The notes: generated by a model not told the origin, from the sequence alone. A stretch of DNA of 64,000 nucleotides from Flammeovirga sp. EKP202 (GCF_014534745.1 NZ_JACVVP010000003.1:62001-126000); one strand, 5' to 3'; counted from the first letter of the stretch, positions 35,650-46,800 are shown. A program made the numbers and translations.

Positions 35650-38600
35650 ATGATAATGCAACATAGATATATAATATACTTACTTTTTCAACTTCTGTTT
35701 CTACCTTTTTTAGCAATAGGTCAAAAGAATGTTCCTTACTTTAATAGATTGACAAATGAAGATGGATTGAATCAAAATACCATTATCACTTTACATCAAG
35801 ATGAGTTTGGTTTTATATGGATGGGATCACCCAATGGCTTGATTCGTTATGATGGAAATGAATTTAAATCTTTTGTTCACGAACCAGGTGATGACACTTC
35901 TTTATTGAATAGTCATGTTTACTTAATTCATAATGATCAAAAAGGAAATCTTTGGTTAGGCACCAATGCAGGATTGTGCATTTACTCCATAGACGATAAT
36001 TCTTTTACTGAAGTGAAAGAAATGAACGCTTATCTTTCGAAGAGCAATGTGATTGAGAAGATTATTGATATCGATGATAAGACAAAATGGGTTTTAGCAA
36101 GAGGTGGACTTTATCAATTGTCACTTAACAACGGTTCATATGAAGCAAAAAAATTAGAGGTAGAAAAATCAAATAAAAAGGTTAAAGGTTATTATGTTGA
36201 TTTAATTCAAGTCAATTCCACTTATTATTTTTTAACTAATAGATCCATTGTCGTTAGTCGTAGAAATGAAAATGGTTCTTTTCATGTGAAAGAAGTGCAT
36301 GATATTATGAAATATGATGATTACCTCTGTTCCAATATGATATTAGAAGAAAAGACCAATATGCTTTATGTCTCAACCAAAACAAAAGTATTGAAGTTTG
36401 ACTTGAATTGGGAGAAGATGAAGTTGGTGGATCAAAAGTCCTTTGAAGAGTATGTTGTCACTGCTCAGCATTTTCATATCACTAATATCAAACAAGATGT
36501 AGAAGAAAACATCTGGGTGACTACTTTCGGTGGAGGAGTAATAAAATATAATTTTAACAAGAAAAGTGCGGTGCATTATTCTCATTCTAAGAAGAACTAT
36601 AGTTTGAGCAGTAATATTGTCAATGATATACTATTGGAAGACTCTGGGGTAGTTTGGTTTGCTACAGGTCATGGAGGAATCAGTATTTTAAACCCTCATA
36701 AAAAGCTATTTCACAAGCTCCAAAATAATGTCTCTCAGGAAGAAGTTTCATTGAAATCCAATTTGACTAATAACCTTTTAATAGATAGTAAAAATAGGCT
36801 TTGGGTAGTGCATTTTATGAATGGATTAAGTATCAGTAATGAGCCTTTTAGTTTAGAAAATGTTGATCATTTAACGTTTAGAAAAGAATTAGAAAATCTG
36901 AATGTAACGGGAATTTGTGAATTAAATGGACAAATTTTTATAGCGAATGATAAAGGAGTAAGTGTATATGATCTTGACTCAGAAAAGTTTATTCAGACAA
37001 GAAATATTCCTAATAAATCGAAGTATATACAAACCATAGCCGTGGTAGATGGTGATATTATTCTTTCTTCTCTAAAGAAAGTTTACAGGTTGAGATTGAA
37101 TGGAAAGAAAGTAAAAACAAATGAAGATTTAAGCTATGAAGAGTTTGATGATAAATTAAAATTGGAGTCTAATGTCAATCAATTTTACAATGATAGTGAA
37201 ACAAATCTTCTTTTTGGGACGAACCATGGTTTGATACAATATGATAAGAAAACAAAACAGTTTACTACTTTTTTATCAGACCGCAATGATGACAATTCAC
37301 TAGGTGGCAATAAGATATTCTGTATTTACAGAAGTGAGATGGGGGTTTTATGGATTGGTACTTTTGGAGGAGGATTGCACCGATGTATAGAAAAGGATGG
37401 GAAAATAGTAGGTTTTGATAGAATCACTATCAAAGATGGTTTACCTGATAATGCCGTGTACAGTATTTTGGAAGATAAGGAGGGGGAACTATGGTTGACG
37501 TCCGATAACGGTATTGTAAAATATAATCCTACTACAAAAGCCGTAAAAGTTTACAACACACAAGATGGTCTCAGTACAAATAACTTTAGAAAGTCTTCTT
37601 ATTATAAAGATCAATACGGTACTTTATTAATGGGTTCTCTGATGGGGTTGGTGGTATTCAATCCACTCGAAATCCAAAATAATCCATTTACTCCAAATCC
37701 TCAGATTTTAAAACTAAAGATTAGAAACCAAGAAATTCTTCCTCAACAGAAATATGAAGGTAAAGTATTACTAAGAGAACCGATTTACAAAACGTCAAGT
37801 ATTACGCTTCCTTATGATATGAATCAGGTGACATTGGAGTTGGGAGCCATGAATCCGGAAGGAATCAATAATACAAAATTTGCTTATCGTCTGCAAGGGG
37901 TCGATAAAAATTGGGTCTATACGGAAACCAATCAGCGACATGCAAATTATATTAAACTGCCTTCTGGATCTTATACGTTTGAATTGAAGTCTTACAACAG
38001 TGATGGGGTAGAAAGTGATAAGGTAAAAACACTAGAAATTATCATAGAGCGTCCTTGGTATGCATCTTATTTAGCTTATCTGATCTACTTTGTGATATTG
38101 GCTTTGATCGTATTTAGTGTAACAAAGTATTTGACAAATATGATTAGACTGCGTCAAAAAGTATTGGCAGAGCAGAAAGACAAAGAGCATATTAAAGAAA
38201 TTAATGAAGCGAAACTGAAGTTTTTTACCAATATCAGTCACGAACTAAGAACGCCTCTAACATTGATTTTAAGTCCATTGGAGAAATTGGCTTATGATGA
38301 AAGACTTCATCCTGATTTGAAGAGCTTTGTGGATAATATTAATATCAATGGACAACGCTTGATGAGCCTGACTAATTCTCTGATTGATTTCAGGAAAGTG
38401 GGACAAGGGGAAATGAAGTTGAAGCCGATACAGCAGAATATTATTCCATTTATCAGAAAAACAGCGGAGGCTTTTGAGGATTATGCTCGAGATAAAAATA
38501 TTAATTATGAGATTGATATTGATGAGGAAATGATCAATGGATGGTTTGATAAAGCGGCAATTGAAAGAATTATGTTCAATTTACTTTCCAATGCCTTTAA

Positions 38601-39741
38601 GTATACACCTAAAGGAGGGGATGTGAAAATTACTGTTTTTCAGGAAAGACAGGAATTGAAAATGAGAGTGGAAGATACCGGTATCGGTATTAAGGAAGAG
38701 GAAATAGATAGAATATTTGAACGCTTTTTTAATGGAAACAACGAGGATACCGTTTTTGGAAGTAGCGGTATAGGATTGTACTTGGTCAAAGAATTATTGG
38801 ATTTACATGGAGGACAAATTAGTGTGGAAAGCTCTCCTGCTCAGGGGACGACATTTGATGTGATCATTCCTACCAAAGTAGCAGAAGAAATAAAAGAAGA
38901 CCTTCCACAAGAAAATACGATTACAGACGAAAAGGAGAAAGAGACCGAGCAGGTAGCCACTGTCAATAATAAGCCAAAGATCATGGTGGTAGATGATAGT
39001 CTTGAAATCCGTGAATTGATTCATCAATTATTCTCCGATAAGTATCAGGTTTTTGATGCTGAAGATGGCATTGATGGTTATGATAAAGTAGGGAAGATTC
39101 TTCCAGATGTACTTTTACTAGATATTAATATGCCGAATATGAATGGTTATGAATTGGCAGAAAAATTAAAAGCAAATGTCAATACCAATCATATTCCAAT
39201 TATTTTCTTAACAGCATTGGTAGATTTTGAAAGTAGAAAACAAGCCTTAGAAAAAGGGGGACAATTACATATCGGAAAACCTTTTTCACCTTATATGCTT
39301 GAGTTGCAAGTCAACAACCTCTTAAGTCAGAAAAGTAATGAAACGGAGAAGCTAAAGAAGAAAATCATTATGAGTCCTGATACAGAAGAGGTGTTGACAA
39401 AAGATGAAACACTCCTGAAACAGATTAAAGATTTGTTAGAGGAAAATTATGCAGATGATCAATTTAATATTGAGAAAATTGCGGATGCATTGAATATGTC
39501 TTACATACAGTTTTATAGAAAATTCAAACAAATCACGGGAGCAAATTCTAATGAATATTTAAGAGAGTATCGTTTGAAGAAAGCAGCGCATTTGTTAGAA
39601 CATGATCACTCGTTATCAGTAAGAGAAGTGATGTTTTCAGTAGGTTTTACGAGTCCATCTTATTTTACAAAAGCCTTCAAGAAGCAGTTCAATATCACTC
39701 CAGCGAGCTTCAAAAAGCAGTATAAACAAGTCGCAAATTAA
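35650..39741 (+). CDS. Hybrid two-component system regulator (HTCS)
   Basis: This is a one-protein sensor and activator of PUL genes, 1,363 residues. After a signal peptide come the periplasmic Reg_prop propeller blades at about 25-730 (DEFGFIWMGSPNGLIRYDGNEF and GVLWIGTFGGGLHRC) and a Y_Y_Y domain at about 735-800. A transmembrane helix lies near 803-825. HisKA follows (FFTNISHELRTPLTLILSPLEKL, H864), then HATPase (NAFKYTPKGG, DTGIGI, SSGIGLYLVKEL). The receiver carries the phosphorylated D1158 in VLLLDINMPN. A C-terminal AraC-type HTH sits at about 1250-1360. It probably senses an oligosaccharide from the target glycan in the periplasm and activates the six promoters that share its putative site. 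Confidence 0.97.
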   Translation: MIMQHRYIIYLLFQLLFLPFLAIGQKNVPYFNRLTNEDGLNQNTIITLHQDEFGFIWMGSPNGLIRYDGNEFKSFVHEPGDDTSLLNSHVYLIHNDQKGNLWLGTNAGLCIYSIDDNSFTEVKEMNAYLSKSNVIEKIIDIDDKTKWVLARGGLYQLSLNNGSYEAKKLEVEKSNKKVKGYYVDLIQVNSTYYFLTNRSIVVSRRNENGSFHVKEVHDIMKYDDYLCSNMILEEKTNMLYVSTKTKVLKFDLNWEKMKLVDQKSFEEYVVTAQHFHITNIKQDVEENIWVTTFGGGVIKYNFNKKSAVHYSHSKKNYSLSSNIVNDILLEDSGVVWFATGHGGISILNPHKKLFHKLQNNVSQEEVSLKSNLTNNLLIDSKNRLWVVHFMNGLSISNEPFSLENVDHLTFRKELENLNVTGICELNGQIFIANDKGVSVYDLDSEKFIQTRNIPNKSKYIQTIAVVDGDIILSSLKKVYRLRLNGKKVKTNEDLSYEEFDDKLKLESNVNQFYNDSETNLLFGTNHGLIQYDKKTKQFTTFLSDRNDDNSLGGNKIFCIYRSEMGVLWIGTFGGGLHRCIEKDGKIVGFDRITIKDGLPDNAVYSILEDKEGELWLTSDNGIVKYNPTTKAVKVYNTQDGLSTNNFRKSSYYKDQYGTLLMGSLMGLVVFNPLEIQNNPFTPNPQILKLKIRNQEILPQQKYEGKVLLREPIYKTSSITLPYDMNQVTLELGAMNPEGINNTKFAYRLQGVDKNWVYTETNQRHANYIKLPSGSYTFELKSYNSDGVESDKVKTLEIIIERPWYASYLAYLIYFVILALIVFSVTKYLTNMIRLRQKVLAEQKDKEHIKEINEAKLKFFTNISHELRTPLTLILSPLEKLAYDERLHPDLKSFVDNININGQRLMSLTNSLIDFRKVGQGEMKLKPIQQNIIPFIRKTAEAFEDYARDKNINYEIDIDEEMINGWFDKAAIERIMFNLLSNAFKYTPKGGDVKITVFQERQELKMRVEDTGIGIKEEEIDRIFERFFNGNNEDTVFGSSGIGLYLVKELLDLHGGQISVESSPAQGTTFDVIIPTKVAEEIKEDLPQENTITDEKEKETEQVATVNNKPKIMVVDDSLEIRELIHQLFSDKYQVFDAEDGIDGYDKVGKILPDVLLLDINMPNMNGYELAEKLKANVNTNHIPIIFLTALVDFESRKQALEKGGQLHIGKPFSPYMLELQVNNLLSQKSNETEKLKKKIIMSPDTEEVLTKDETLLKQIKDLLEENYADDQFNIEKIADALNMSYIQFYRKFKQITGANSNEYLREYRLKKAAHLLEHDHSLSVREVMFSVGFTSPSYFTKAFKKQFNITPASFKKQYKQVAN

Positions 39742-39742
39742 A

Positions 39743-39762
39743 ATGCTAGGGATTCCTAGCAT
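39743..39762 (+). terminator. Hairpin after the HTCS gene
   Basis: atgctagg/cctagcat encloses a four-base loop, starting one base after the stop codon. No T-run follows, so it is a weak terminator candidate. Confidence 0.45.
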
Positions 39763-39774
39763 AATGTCACAAAA

Positions 39775-39830
39775 TAACAAATCATTGTCATTTTTGACCA
39801 ATAGAAAAATAGGCTTTTCACCTACTTTTG
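39775..39830 (+). promoter_or_regulatory. Candidate HTCS operator and promoter of the 813-aa gene
   Basis: taacaaatcattgtca (39775-39790) starts 48 bases before TACTTTTG (39823-39830). A second half-site, gacca, lies 21 bases further on at 39796. Confidence 0.65.
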
Positions 39831-39860
39831 AACCGTGACGATGATTTACTTTAAAATGAA

Positions 39861-42302
39861 ATGACAATGAAATTTTTTAATACGAGTCTACTTTTTTTAT
39901 TAGTCTCTTTATCGGTTGTAGGACAACAATTACCTTCCACATTGTGGGACAATGCGAGTACTTATAGTTACATGTATTATCCTAAAACACTGGATCAAAC
40001 GAGTACTTTCCATATCCAAACCAACCATCATTTTCTAGCCTTTAATTATAAAAATGTTCATTTGGAGAAATTAGATTTCTTGACTGATCCTATGAATATT
40101 GAAGAAGCCCATCACCAAAATTTACCTGAGGCTTCTTTTAAAAAAGATCAGGATTTATTGGGGTTGTATTTGATATATGAAGGAGAGAAATATAAAATAG
40201 TGAAAGGTGCGGATATAGCTACCAATAATGAATTAATAGAGAGTGGTCAGTTTTTTCAGCGAAGATATATTACAGGCTTGGCTTTGGAAGACGGACCTGA
40301 TTTCCCCTTTTCTCTAGAAATAGCCTCTTGGAATGATGTACTTTCTTTTGAGTTTGAATTTACAGGAAATCGAATTCCTGAAGACGAGATGGAATTAGTT
40401 TTGGAACTGGAGTTACCTCAAGGAGAGATAAAGTCAACAAAATTGATCTCTAATCAATTGAAAATTCAGACTAAAGAAGGAAAGAATTTACGCTTACTTT
40501 CAGCGACAGAAAAAGGGAAAGTAACTTTTAAGAAAAATAAATTTGTAGTGTCGGCACCTATTTCTGGGAGAAAAGTTTCAGCAACGTTGATTACTGCAAA
40601 TACTAATAATGATGTATATCAATTACAGTTTAATGCAAAAGAGAAGACAACTCCTTTTAGAGATATAGAAATTAAAGAAGATCCATTACATCAGTCTACT
40701 GTTGTAGCCATTAATGATAATATCGATGGTTTAGATGGTATGGAAAGAATAGACCTTCACTTTAAAAATAAATCGAATAAAACTGTTTTTAGACGACTTG
40801 TTTTTGAGAAAACAGATGCAGTAAAAAATATTACTGGTGTTTCGATTTTACTCCGTGACAATGATGGAAATCCATTGGGTATTCCTATACAAGTATCAAA
40901 AAATTGGCATACAGAACCAGCTAAATTTAATGGACCTTGGCTAAGAGCCTACACCAAAATTGCGATTCCTCCTAAATCGGAAGTCAACATAGAGTTTACA
41001 AGAGTATCGGGTTTCTGGGGAAGTTTGCCAGCGGCATCACATTCTCAACTTTGTTTGGTAGGTTGGCCTAGTGCTCAGACTAAAAACAATCAATTGTGGG
41101 AGCAATCTGCCATTGGTGCTTTTGGTGAGAATATCTGTTACGAACCTGATGGAGGACAAGCCTCTACAATGATGACGGATGTACGTCCATTGATGATCAA
41201 GAGTACCATAGAAGGTGTGGATAATCCGAAAATTTGGAATTGGACCTCTAATGTTGGTGGTGGAGATTTTATGAGAGTGTATGATCAAAATGGTAAAAAA
41301 CAGCAAATTGCTAACATCAAAACTCGTCATAAGCGATTGAGTCCTAATATGACCGAAGTAGTCTATGCAGGAGTAACCGAAGGTGGTGAGGCAAGTTATG
41401 AGTTGATGACCTCTATTTATAGAACGGATGATTACAACAGAGGAACCTATACTTTGAAAGTTAAAGTGGATAAACCCTTCACTTTTAGTCGCCTGGCATT
41501 GCTACAAGTAGGATCAGAAACGTATGCGTATTCAACGGAGAAGATGTTTGCCTATGGCAATGAAAAAGGTTTAATAAAAGAAATACCAAACCAATTTGAA
41601 AATAAAAAATACCAACAAAAAGAGATAAAGATAGAGGGAGAAACTCCATGGTTAAGTATGCATCAAGCAGAAAACTTTTTATCTAAGCAATGGGGAGCAT
41701 GGGCCAACAAAGGTTTAGTACTTAGAGATTGGAAGGCGACTATTGGAGGGAAGAAAGTAGCACCTCGTTTTTCTACTTTTGGTAGTCATAGAGGGCAAAT
41801 AAGTTCGAACTTAATGGAAATCAATTTACCTTCTGATATTAAGACTCTCCAAGCTGGCGATTACATAGAATTTACAGTTGTGATGTGTATTATTCCGCAG
41901 GAAGCAGAAAGTTATTATGGTCCTAACAAAGCATTTAAAGCTCATTTAGAGGAAGCTGAAGATACATGGAAACCTATTTTTAGAGAAGCACTTCAAAATA
42001 ATATTGATGTAGAGGTAAATAATGGTAGAGTAGTTAGAAAATGTCCTTTGATGATAGAGGTAGAAGATGAGTCTAAAGTATTGGAAGTGAATTTCAAAAG
42101 CGGTGTGGGGTATATCCCGATGACAATAGCAGGTTTGAAATCATATAAAGATTTGAAATTAGTATTAAAGAGAAATGGTAATCCTATTCAACTTGAACAG
42201 GAAAAACATGGTAATGACTATTGGCAAACAGATTTTGACCCTACAAGCAAAACATGGGAACTGACGTATAGTATTCCTTTAGATGTGACTCTTCAACCAT
42301 AA
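39861..42302 (+). CDS. Large secreted protein of unknown family, possible new glycan-active enzyme
   Basis: The protein has 813 residues. A signal peptide (MKFFNTSLLFLLVSLSVVGQ) starts at the second ATG, 39867, which may be the true start. I do not recognise a catalytic family. It is rich in beta-strands and aromatic residues. Distinct segments include DFPFSLEIASWNDVLSFEFEF, GFWGSLPAASHSQLCLVGWPS, NWTSNVGGGDFMRVYDQ and ETPWLSMHQAENFLSKQWGAW. The length and position between the HTCS gene and a putative glycosidase, and its own candidate HTCS promoter, argue for a polysaccharide lyase, hydrolase or large binding protein. No T9SS sorting domain is visible. The function is unknown. Confidence 0.6.
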   Translation: MTMKFFNTSLLFLLVSLSVVGQQLPSTLWDNASTYSYMYYPKTLDQTSTFHIQTNHHFLAFNYKNVHLEKLDFLTDPMNIEEAHHQNLPEASFKKDQDLLGLYLIYEGEKYKIVKGADIATNNELIESGQFFQRRYITGLALEDGPDFPFSLEIASWNDVLSFEFEFTGNRIPEDEMELVLELELPQGEIKSTKLISNQLKIQTKEGKNLRLLSATEKGKVTFKKNKFVVSAPISGRKVSATLITANTNNDVYQLQFNAKEKTTPFRDIEIKEDPLHQSTVVAINDNIDGLDGMERIDLHFKNKSNKTVFRRLVFEKTDAVKNITGVSILLRDNDGNPLGIPIQVSKNWHTEPAKFNGPWLRAYTKIAIPPKSEVNIEFTRVSGFWGSLPAASHSQLCLVGWPSAQTKNNQLWEQSAIGAFGENICYEPDGGQASTMMTDVRPLMIKSTIEGVDNPKIWNWTSNVGGGDFMRVYDQNGKKQQIANIKTRHKRLSPNMTEVVYAGVTEGGEASYELMTSIYRTDDYNRGTYTLKVKVDKPFTFSRLALLQVGSETYAYSTEKMFAYGNEKGLIKEIPNQFENKKYQQKEIKIEGETPWLSMHQAENFLSKQWGAWANKGLVLRDWKATIGGKKVAPRFSTFGSHRGQISSNLMEINLPSDIKTLQAGDYIEFTVVMCIIPQEAESYYGPNKAFKAHLEEAEDTWKPIFREALQNNIDVEVNNGRVVRKCPLMIEVEDESKVLEVNFKSGVGYIPMTIAGLKSYKDLKLVLKRNGNPIQLEQEKHGNDYWQTDFDPTSKTWELTYSIPLDVTLQP

Positions 42303-42360
42303 GCAATTATACAATCAAAATCGGAAGTTTTAGATCTTCTTTTTCTAGCTACTCAGCGTT

Positions 42361-42399
42361 AGAATTTCATCACATAGCTATGCTATGCTCTTCAATTCT
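42361..42399. repeat. Small intergenic hairpin
   Basis: An inner perfect hairpin catagc-tat-gctatg (42373-42387) is framed by agaatt (42361) and aattct (42394-42399). It lies in the gap between the 813-aa gene and the TIM-barrel gene. It may be an mRNA-stability element. Confidence 0.45.
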
Positions 42400-42478
42400 G
42401 CCTTGATTAGTCAAAAAAATAATAATCTAACTTTTCCCAATTTTAAATGTTTAACTGCTTAATTAAAATCAGAAAAAA

Positions 42479-43642
42479 ATGAAACCATTAATATTAATAC
42501 TCTTCTGCTCATTCTTGACGTTATCATTATCAGCAGAAAACCCTACAGTAAAAAAGTCAAATCCACCAAGAGTGATAAAGCATGATTGGAGTAGAATACC
42601 GATGTTTTTTCACTTTGGGAAACAAAATGATACATTAACTGATAATGAAGCAAAGTTTGTGGCTCAGCGAACAGATATCATTGCATTAGAAAAAATGCAC
42701 GGGTTTGATAAATTTAAGTGTACTGAAAAGGGGACTTATCTCGATGCTGAAAAATTAAAGAAGTATAATAAACAAGCAAAAGTGATTTTCTATTGGAACA
42801 CTTTCTTGAACTATTCTTTTTATGATGCCAATGCCACCTATGATAAGCACCCGGAATGGTGGTTGAGAGGGTTAGATGGAAAATTGGATTACAAGCCCTA
42901 TACAAAACACTTGAAGAGGTATGATCTTTCTAACGAGGAAGTAAGAAAATGGTGGGTGAGTGTGGTAGTAGAAGCTATGAAAAATGATTGTGATGGTGTC
43001 TTTATGGATGCTTTTATCCAAATTATTTCACCAGCCAATAAAAAGCTATGGGGCGAAGAAAAATACAATGCAATACAGGAAGGGCTTTACTCAATTCTAG
43101 AAGAAACAAGAGAAGCATTAGGTAAAGATAATATCATGATTTGTAATGGGGTACGATCGCTTAGAGGTACCACCAAAGGGATGGAATTTGTGAAATATAC
43201 AGATGCTATAATGATTGAACATTTTGGACATTTTCATAGTGGAGCCAAAGAGATGATTTTAGCAGACATCAAAGCGATTCAAGAAATAGGAAAGCAAAAG
43301 AAAATGGCGCTAGTAAAAGGGTGGCCTAACTTTTCGTGGATCGATAAAGAGATGATGAAGGAGTCCTTTGAGCATAAAAAAGAATTAGCGATTGAACACC
43401 TTCCACTTTCTCTGGCTTATTTTTTAATGGGAGCCAATGAGTATTCTTACTTCAGTTATTCTTGGGGGTATGAATTCGAAGAAGGCTTTCAAATTCAATA
43501 CGATTTATTGGAAAAAGACACCGGAAAACCGTTGGGTGAATTTACACAAGAAGGTTGGGTGTTAACTAGAGAATTTGAAAAGGTAAAAGTGACAGTTGAC
43601 TTAGAAAACAAGACGTCAAATTTTAGTTGGAAACAACAGTAG
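42479..43642 (+). CDS. TIM-barrel putative glycoside hydrolase (GHL15-like)
   Basis: The 387-residue protein has a signal peptide (MKPLILILFCSFLTLSLSAE). The rest is a single TIM-barrel-like domain: WSRIPMFFHFGKQ, TDIIALEKMHGF, AKVIFYWNTFLNYSFY, CDGVFMDAFIQ (D172, D177), DNIMICNGVRS, TDAIMIEHFGHF (E247) and ALVKGWPNFSW. The Asp after strand 4 and the Glu on a later strand fit a retaining glycosidase. The pattern resembles the poorly characterised hypothetical glycosyl hydrolase families (GHL15-type), though I cannot confirm the family. It is a clear paralog of the central domain of the next gene's product. It has no candidate HTCS site of its own, so it is probably co-transcribed with the 813-aa gene. 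Confidence 0.7.
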   Translation: MKPLILILFCSFLTLSLSAENPTVKKSNPPRVIKHDWSRIPMFFHFGKQNDTLTDNEAKFVAQRTDIIALEKMHGFDKFKCTEKGTYLDAEKLKKYNKQAKVIFYWNTFLNYSFYDANATYDKHPEWWLRGLDGKLDYKPYTKHLKRYDLSNEEVRKWWVSVVVEAMKNDCDGVFMDAFIQIISPANKKLWGEEKYNAIQEGLYSILEETREALGKDNIMICNGVRSLRGTTKGMEFVKYTDAIMIEHFGHFHSGAKEMILADIKAIQEIGKQKKMALVKGWPNFSWIDKEMMKESFEHKKELAIEHLPLSLAYFLMGANEYSYFSYSWGYEFEEGFQIQYDLLEKDTGKPLGEFTQEGWVLTREFEKVKVTVDLENKTSNFSWKQQ

Positions 43643-43664
43643 TATTATTTTTTATACGCTTTTT

Positions 43665-43703
43665 GAAAGCATCTTTCTATGAGAGATGCTTTCTGTATTT
43701 TTT
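43665..43703 (+). terminator. Terminator after the TIM-barrel gene
   Basis: gaaagcatctttc pairs with gagagatgctttc around a tat loop (43665-43693, one G-T pair). The T-run that follows runs directly into the next operator at 43704. Confidence 0.8.
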
Positions 43704-43759
43704 GACCATCATTTTGTAAGAATTGTACAATAGATCTTAGTGTGTTCAATTTATTTTTG
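43704..43759 (+). promoter_or_regulatory. Candidate HTCS operator and promoter of the 1,334-aa gene
   Basis: GACCATCATTTTGTAA (43704-43719) starts 48 bases before TATTTTTG (43752-43759). Transcription would start near 43766, which rules out translation from the in-frame ATG at 43762 and supports the start at 43813. Confidence 0.65.
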
Positions 43760-43812
43760 GAATGTGTAAGTACTACACTTTTAATAGAAATGAAATGATT
43801 ACCAACTACGAA

Positions 43813-46800
43813 ATGAAAAGAATATTACTATTACTACTCCCTCTGCTACTATGCACTTTAGATTTTACTTTCGGACAAGAAGAAGAGAAGATTTTAATTC
43901 CATTTTCAGAATTTGGAACGCCCTACAACGGAACTTTTGAAGAGGAGGTGGATAATCCAGCTCCAACTGAAGAGACTTCTCCAAAAGTGAGTCGATTTAT
44001 AAGAAGCAAAGGACTTTATGCCTCTATACACAATGAACTTAGAGGTGGGATTTTAATCGATCAACACACTGTATTTACATTAAATGTACTAGTACCGTCA
44101 CTTCCTGAAAATAGTACAGAAGTACCCGTTACACTTATCTTAAGAAAGGATAATACTACTTTCACTCAATTAGGAAGAAAGCAAGTCATAGCCCATGAAA
44201 ATGAATGGCAAACTGTCAGTTTTGATTTTTCAGCAGTTCCTCCAAAAGAAGTATATTATAATCAAATTTACCTCTTCTTTGGATCACCTGATATTGAAGA
44301 AGCTTATGAAAATGTCCCTTTTTATATTGATCAACTGAAAGGACCTGAAATTATTGAAACACAAATGTTGACTTCTTTTTCTGGAAGTTTAGAGCATTTA
44401 AATATCACGCTAGGTCAGCTAGAAAGTAACGTGACCAACCCCTCGGTTAATGCCGTAAATTCTAATGCGACAGTAGCAAAAGTGATCAAAGATGAAGGAA
44501 TACATACCTCTTTGATGATACCATTGGAGGGGTATTATTTACCAGAAGATCATCGTATATTTAAAATTAAAATGTATATGGAAGATCCTCAAAAAGTGAT
44601 TACTTCCAATACAATAAAACTATTTCTGAGGAAAGATGGCATTGGAAGTACGCAGTTGGTAAAGACACATACTATTGATACTTATGATCAATGGGTGGAA
44701 TATATTTTTGATTTCTCATCATTGGATTTTGAAGAAGATTTTTATAACGAAGTTCACCTTTTTTTTAATTCAGCAGATAATGATTTAGATGCTACTGGAA
44801 ACACATTTTATTTAAGTGATTTGATTGGTCCTCTTCAGAGTTATCCTAATCAAATAAATGTAAGTGAGATTGCTACCAACACCAAAGGAGATGAAATAAC
44901 AGCTCAACTCAATGATGCAACCCCTCTGTTGTTAGAAGAAGTAGAAAAAGATTTTTTAGTGAATATTAATGGTAATGATTTTGGTGTCTCTTCCATTACT
45001 AAAGAAGATACAAAGCTCACCTTTACTTTAGATGGTGTTACACATATTGCCCAAGGAGATCAAGCAACATTAAGTTATACAGGAGAAGGGATTTTCTCAG
45101 CATCAGGTCAATATATTCGAGCATTCCAACAAACACCCATTCAAAATAAGGTGAGTTACGAAAAAGAATATGCTGAGCGTTTTCCATCCTTTTCATGGAA
45201 TCAAATTCCTGTTCATTTACACTTTCATAAACAGAGCGGTTTACTTACTCCTGAAGAAGCAGATTTTGTCCTCAATCATTCCAACTTTATTACACTGGAA
45301 AAAACACATGCCATCACTCCCTATGGAAATACTGAAGCAGGGATCAAGGCAGAAGTGGAACAATTAAAAGCTTTAGACCCCAACTATAAGGTGATCTATT
45401 ATTGGAATGGCTTTGTGCATTACAATGTGTACCAAGCAAGTGAGGAATTCCTTTCTCATCCAGAATGGGTATTGGATACAAGAGAAAATGGAGAAGGAGT
45501 AGAAGTGGTACGTTATGATATTTCCCTTCCTGAAGTTAGAAATTGGTGGATTTCCTCTTTGAAAAATACTTTGGATGAAACGGGAGCTGACGGCGTATTT
45601 ATTGATGCTTTGATACAAGTGACACTCGAAAGTAATATCAATTTATGGGGACAAGAGAAGTACGATGCAATAGTAGAAGGATTGGATATTATGCTGAGTG
45701 ATGTTCGTAAGGTAATTGGTGATGATAAGTTTATTATTATCAATGGCTATAGATCAGAATATGATGAAGGAGTGATCAGAGGATTGCATTTGGCAAAATA
45801 TGCAGATGCACTTTTGGTAGAACATTTTGCGTTTCTAGGAAGTGCAGAAAAAGAGGATATTCTCATTGATATACAAACTATGGATAACCTTGGGAAAATG
45901 GGTAAATCAGTCATTATGAAAGGATGGCCGGGTTGGTATTGGAGAGATGTAGACTTTATCAATCAATATACTAATGACGAATTGATCTCAATCGCCAATG
46001 ACAATATCGATTTTCCATTGGGCTGTTTCTTATTGGGAATGCACGAATACTCTTATCTGATTTACGCTTGGGGATACGCAAGTGTGGATGGAGGTTTGGG
46101 GACCTATGAGAAGTTGTTTCAGAATTTAGGAAAGCCTTTGGGTAACTTTAAAAGAGAAGGATGGGTACTTTCAAGAGAATTTGAATATGGAAAAGTAACG
46201 GTGGATTTAGAAAGTAAGTCTTCTAACATTGAGTATTATTTAACACCTTACTGGAGTAACGGACATTTGCATCATAATATAAAGGCAATGGAAAGTGAGA
46301 ATTTAGGAGTCAATAAAGAAATTCAGACGCCTCCTTCCACAGCAGAATTCACCGCTACTAGAGCTCACTTTTTTCAGAAGGAAAATGAAAGCGTTTCTTA
46401 TATAAAACTACCTATTGATGGTCAGCTTCGAGCTGAAGATTTGAAGACTTTTCAGTTGAGTATGATGGCAAGGAAAATCAAAGAAGTAGCAGGAACCAAT
46501 ACATTACTGACAATTACGTTGAAAAAGGACGGAAACTCAGCCACTCAACTTTCCCAAAGTACAAGTATTTTAGAGTACGATAATTGGCAAAATTATACTT
46601 TTGATTTTGAATACCTGACAAAACAAGAAGACTACTATAATGAAGTTTATCTTCATTTTGATGGAGCAGATTTCGGCTCAAGATCAGAAGAATACTATGT
46701 GGGTAGTTTGATGGGTACTGAAATTAAGAAGGATGATTTAATATTCTCTGCTAGAACCAATCAATATGGAAATCAAGTGATTTTATCTCTCGAAAATAAT

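Noticed and set aside
43762-43812. Start of the multimodular glycosidase at the ATG at 43762
   Set aside because: It lies at or before the predicted transcription start and puts a polar tail before the signal peptide. The ATG at 43813 starts the signal peptide directly.
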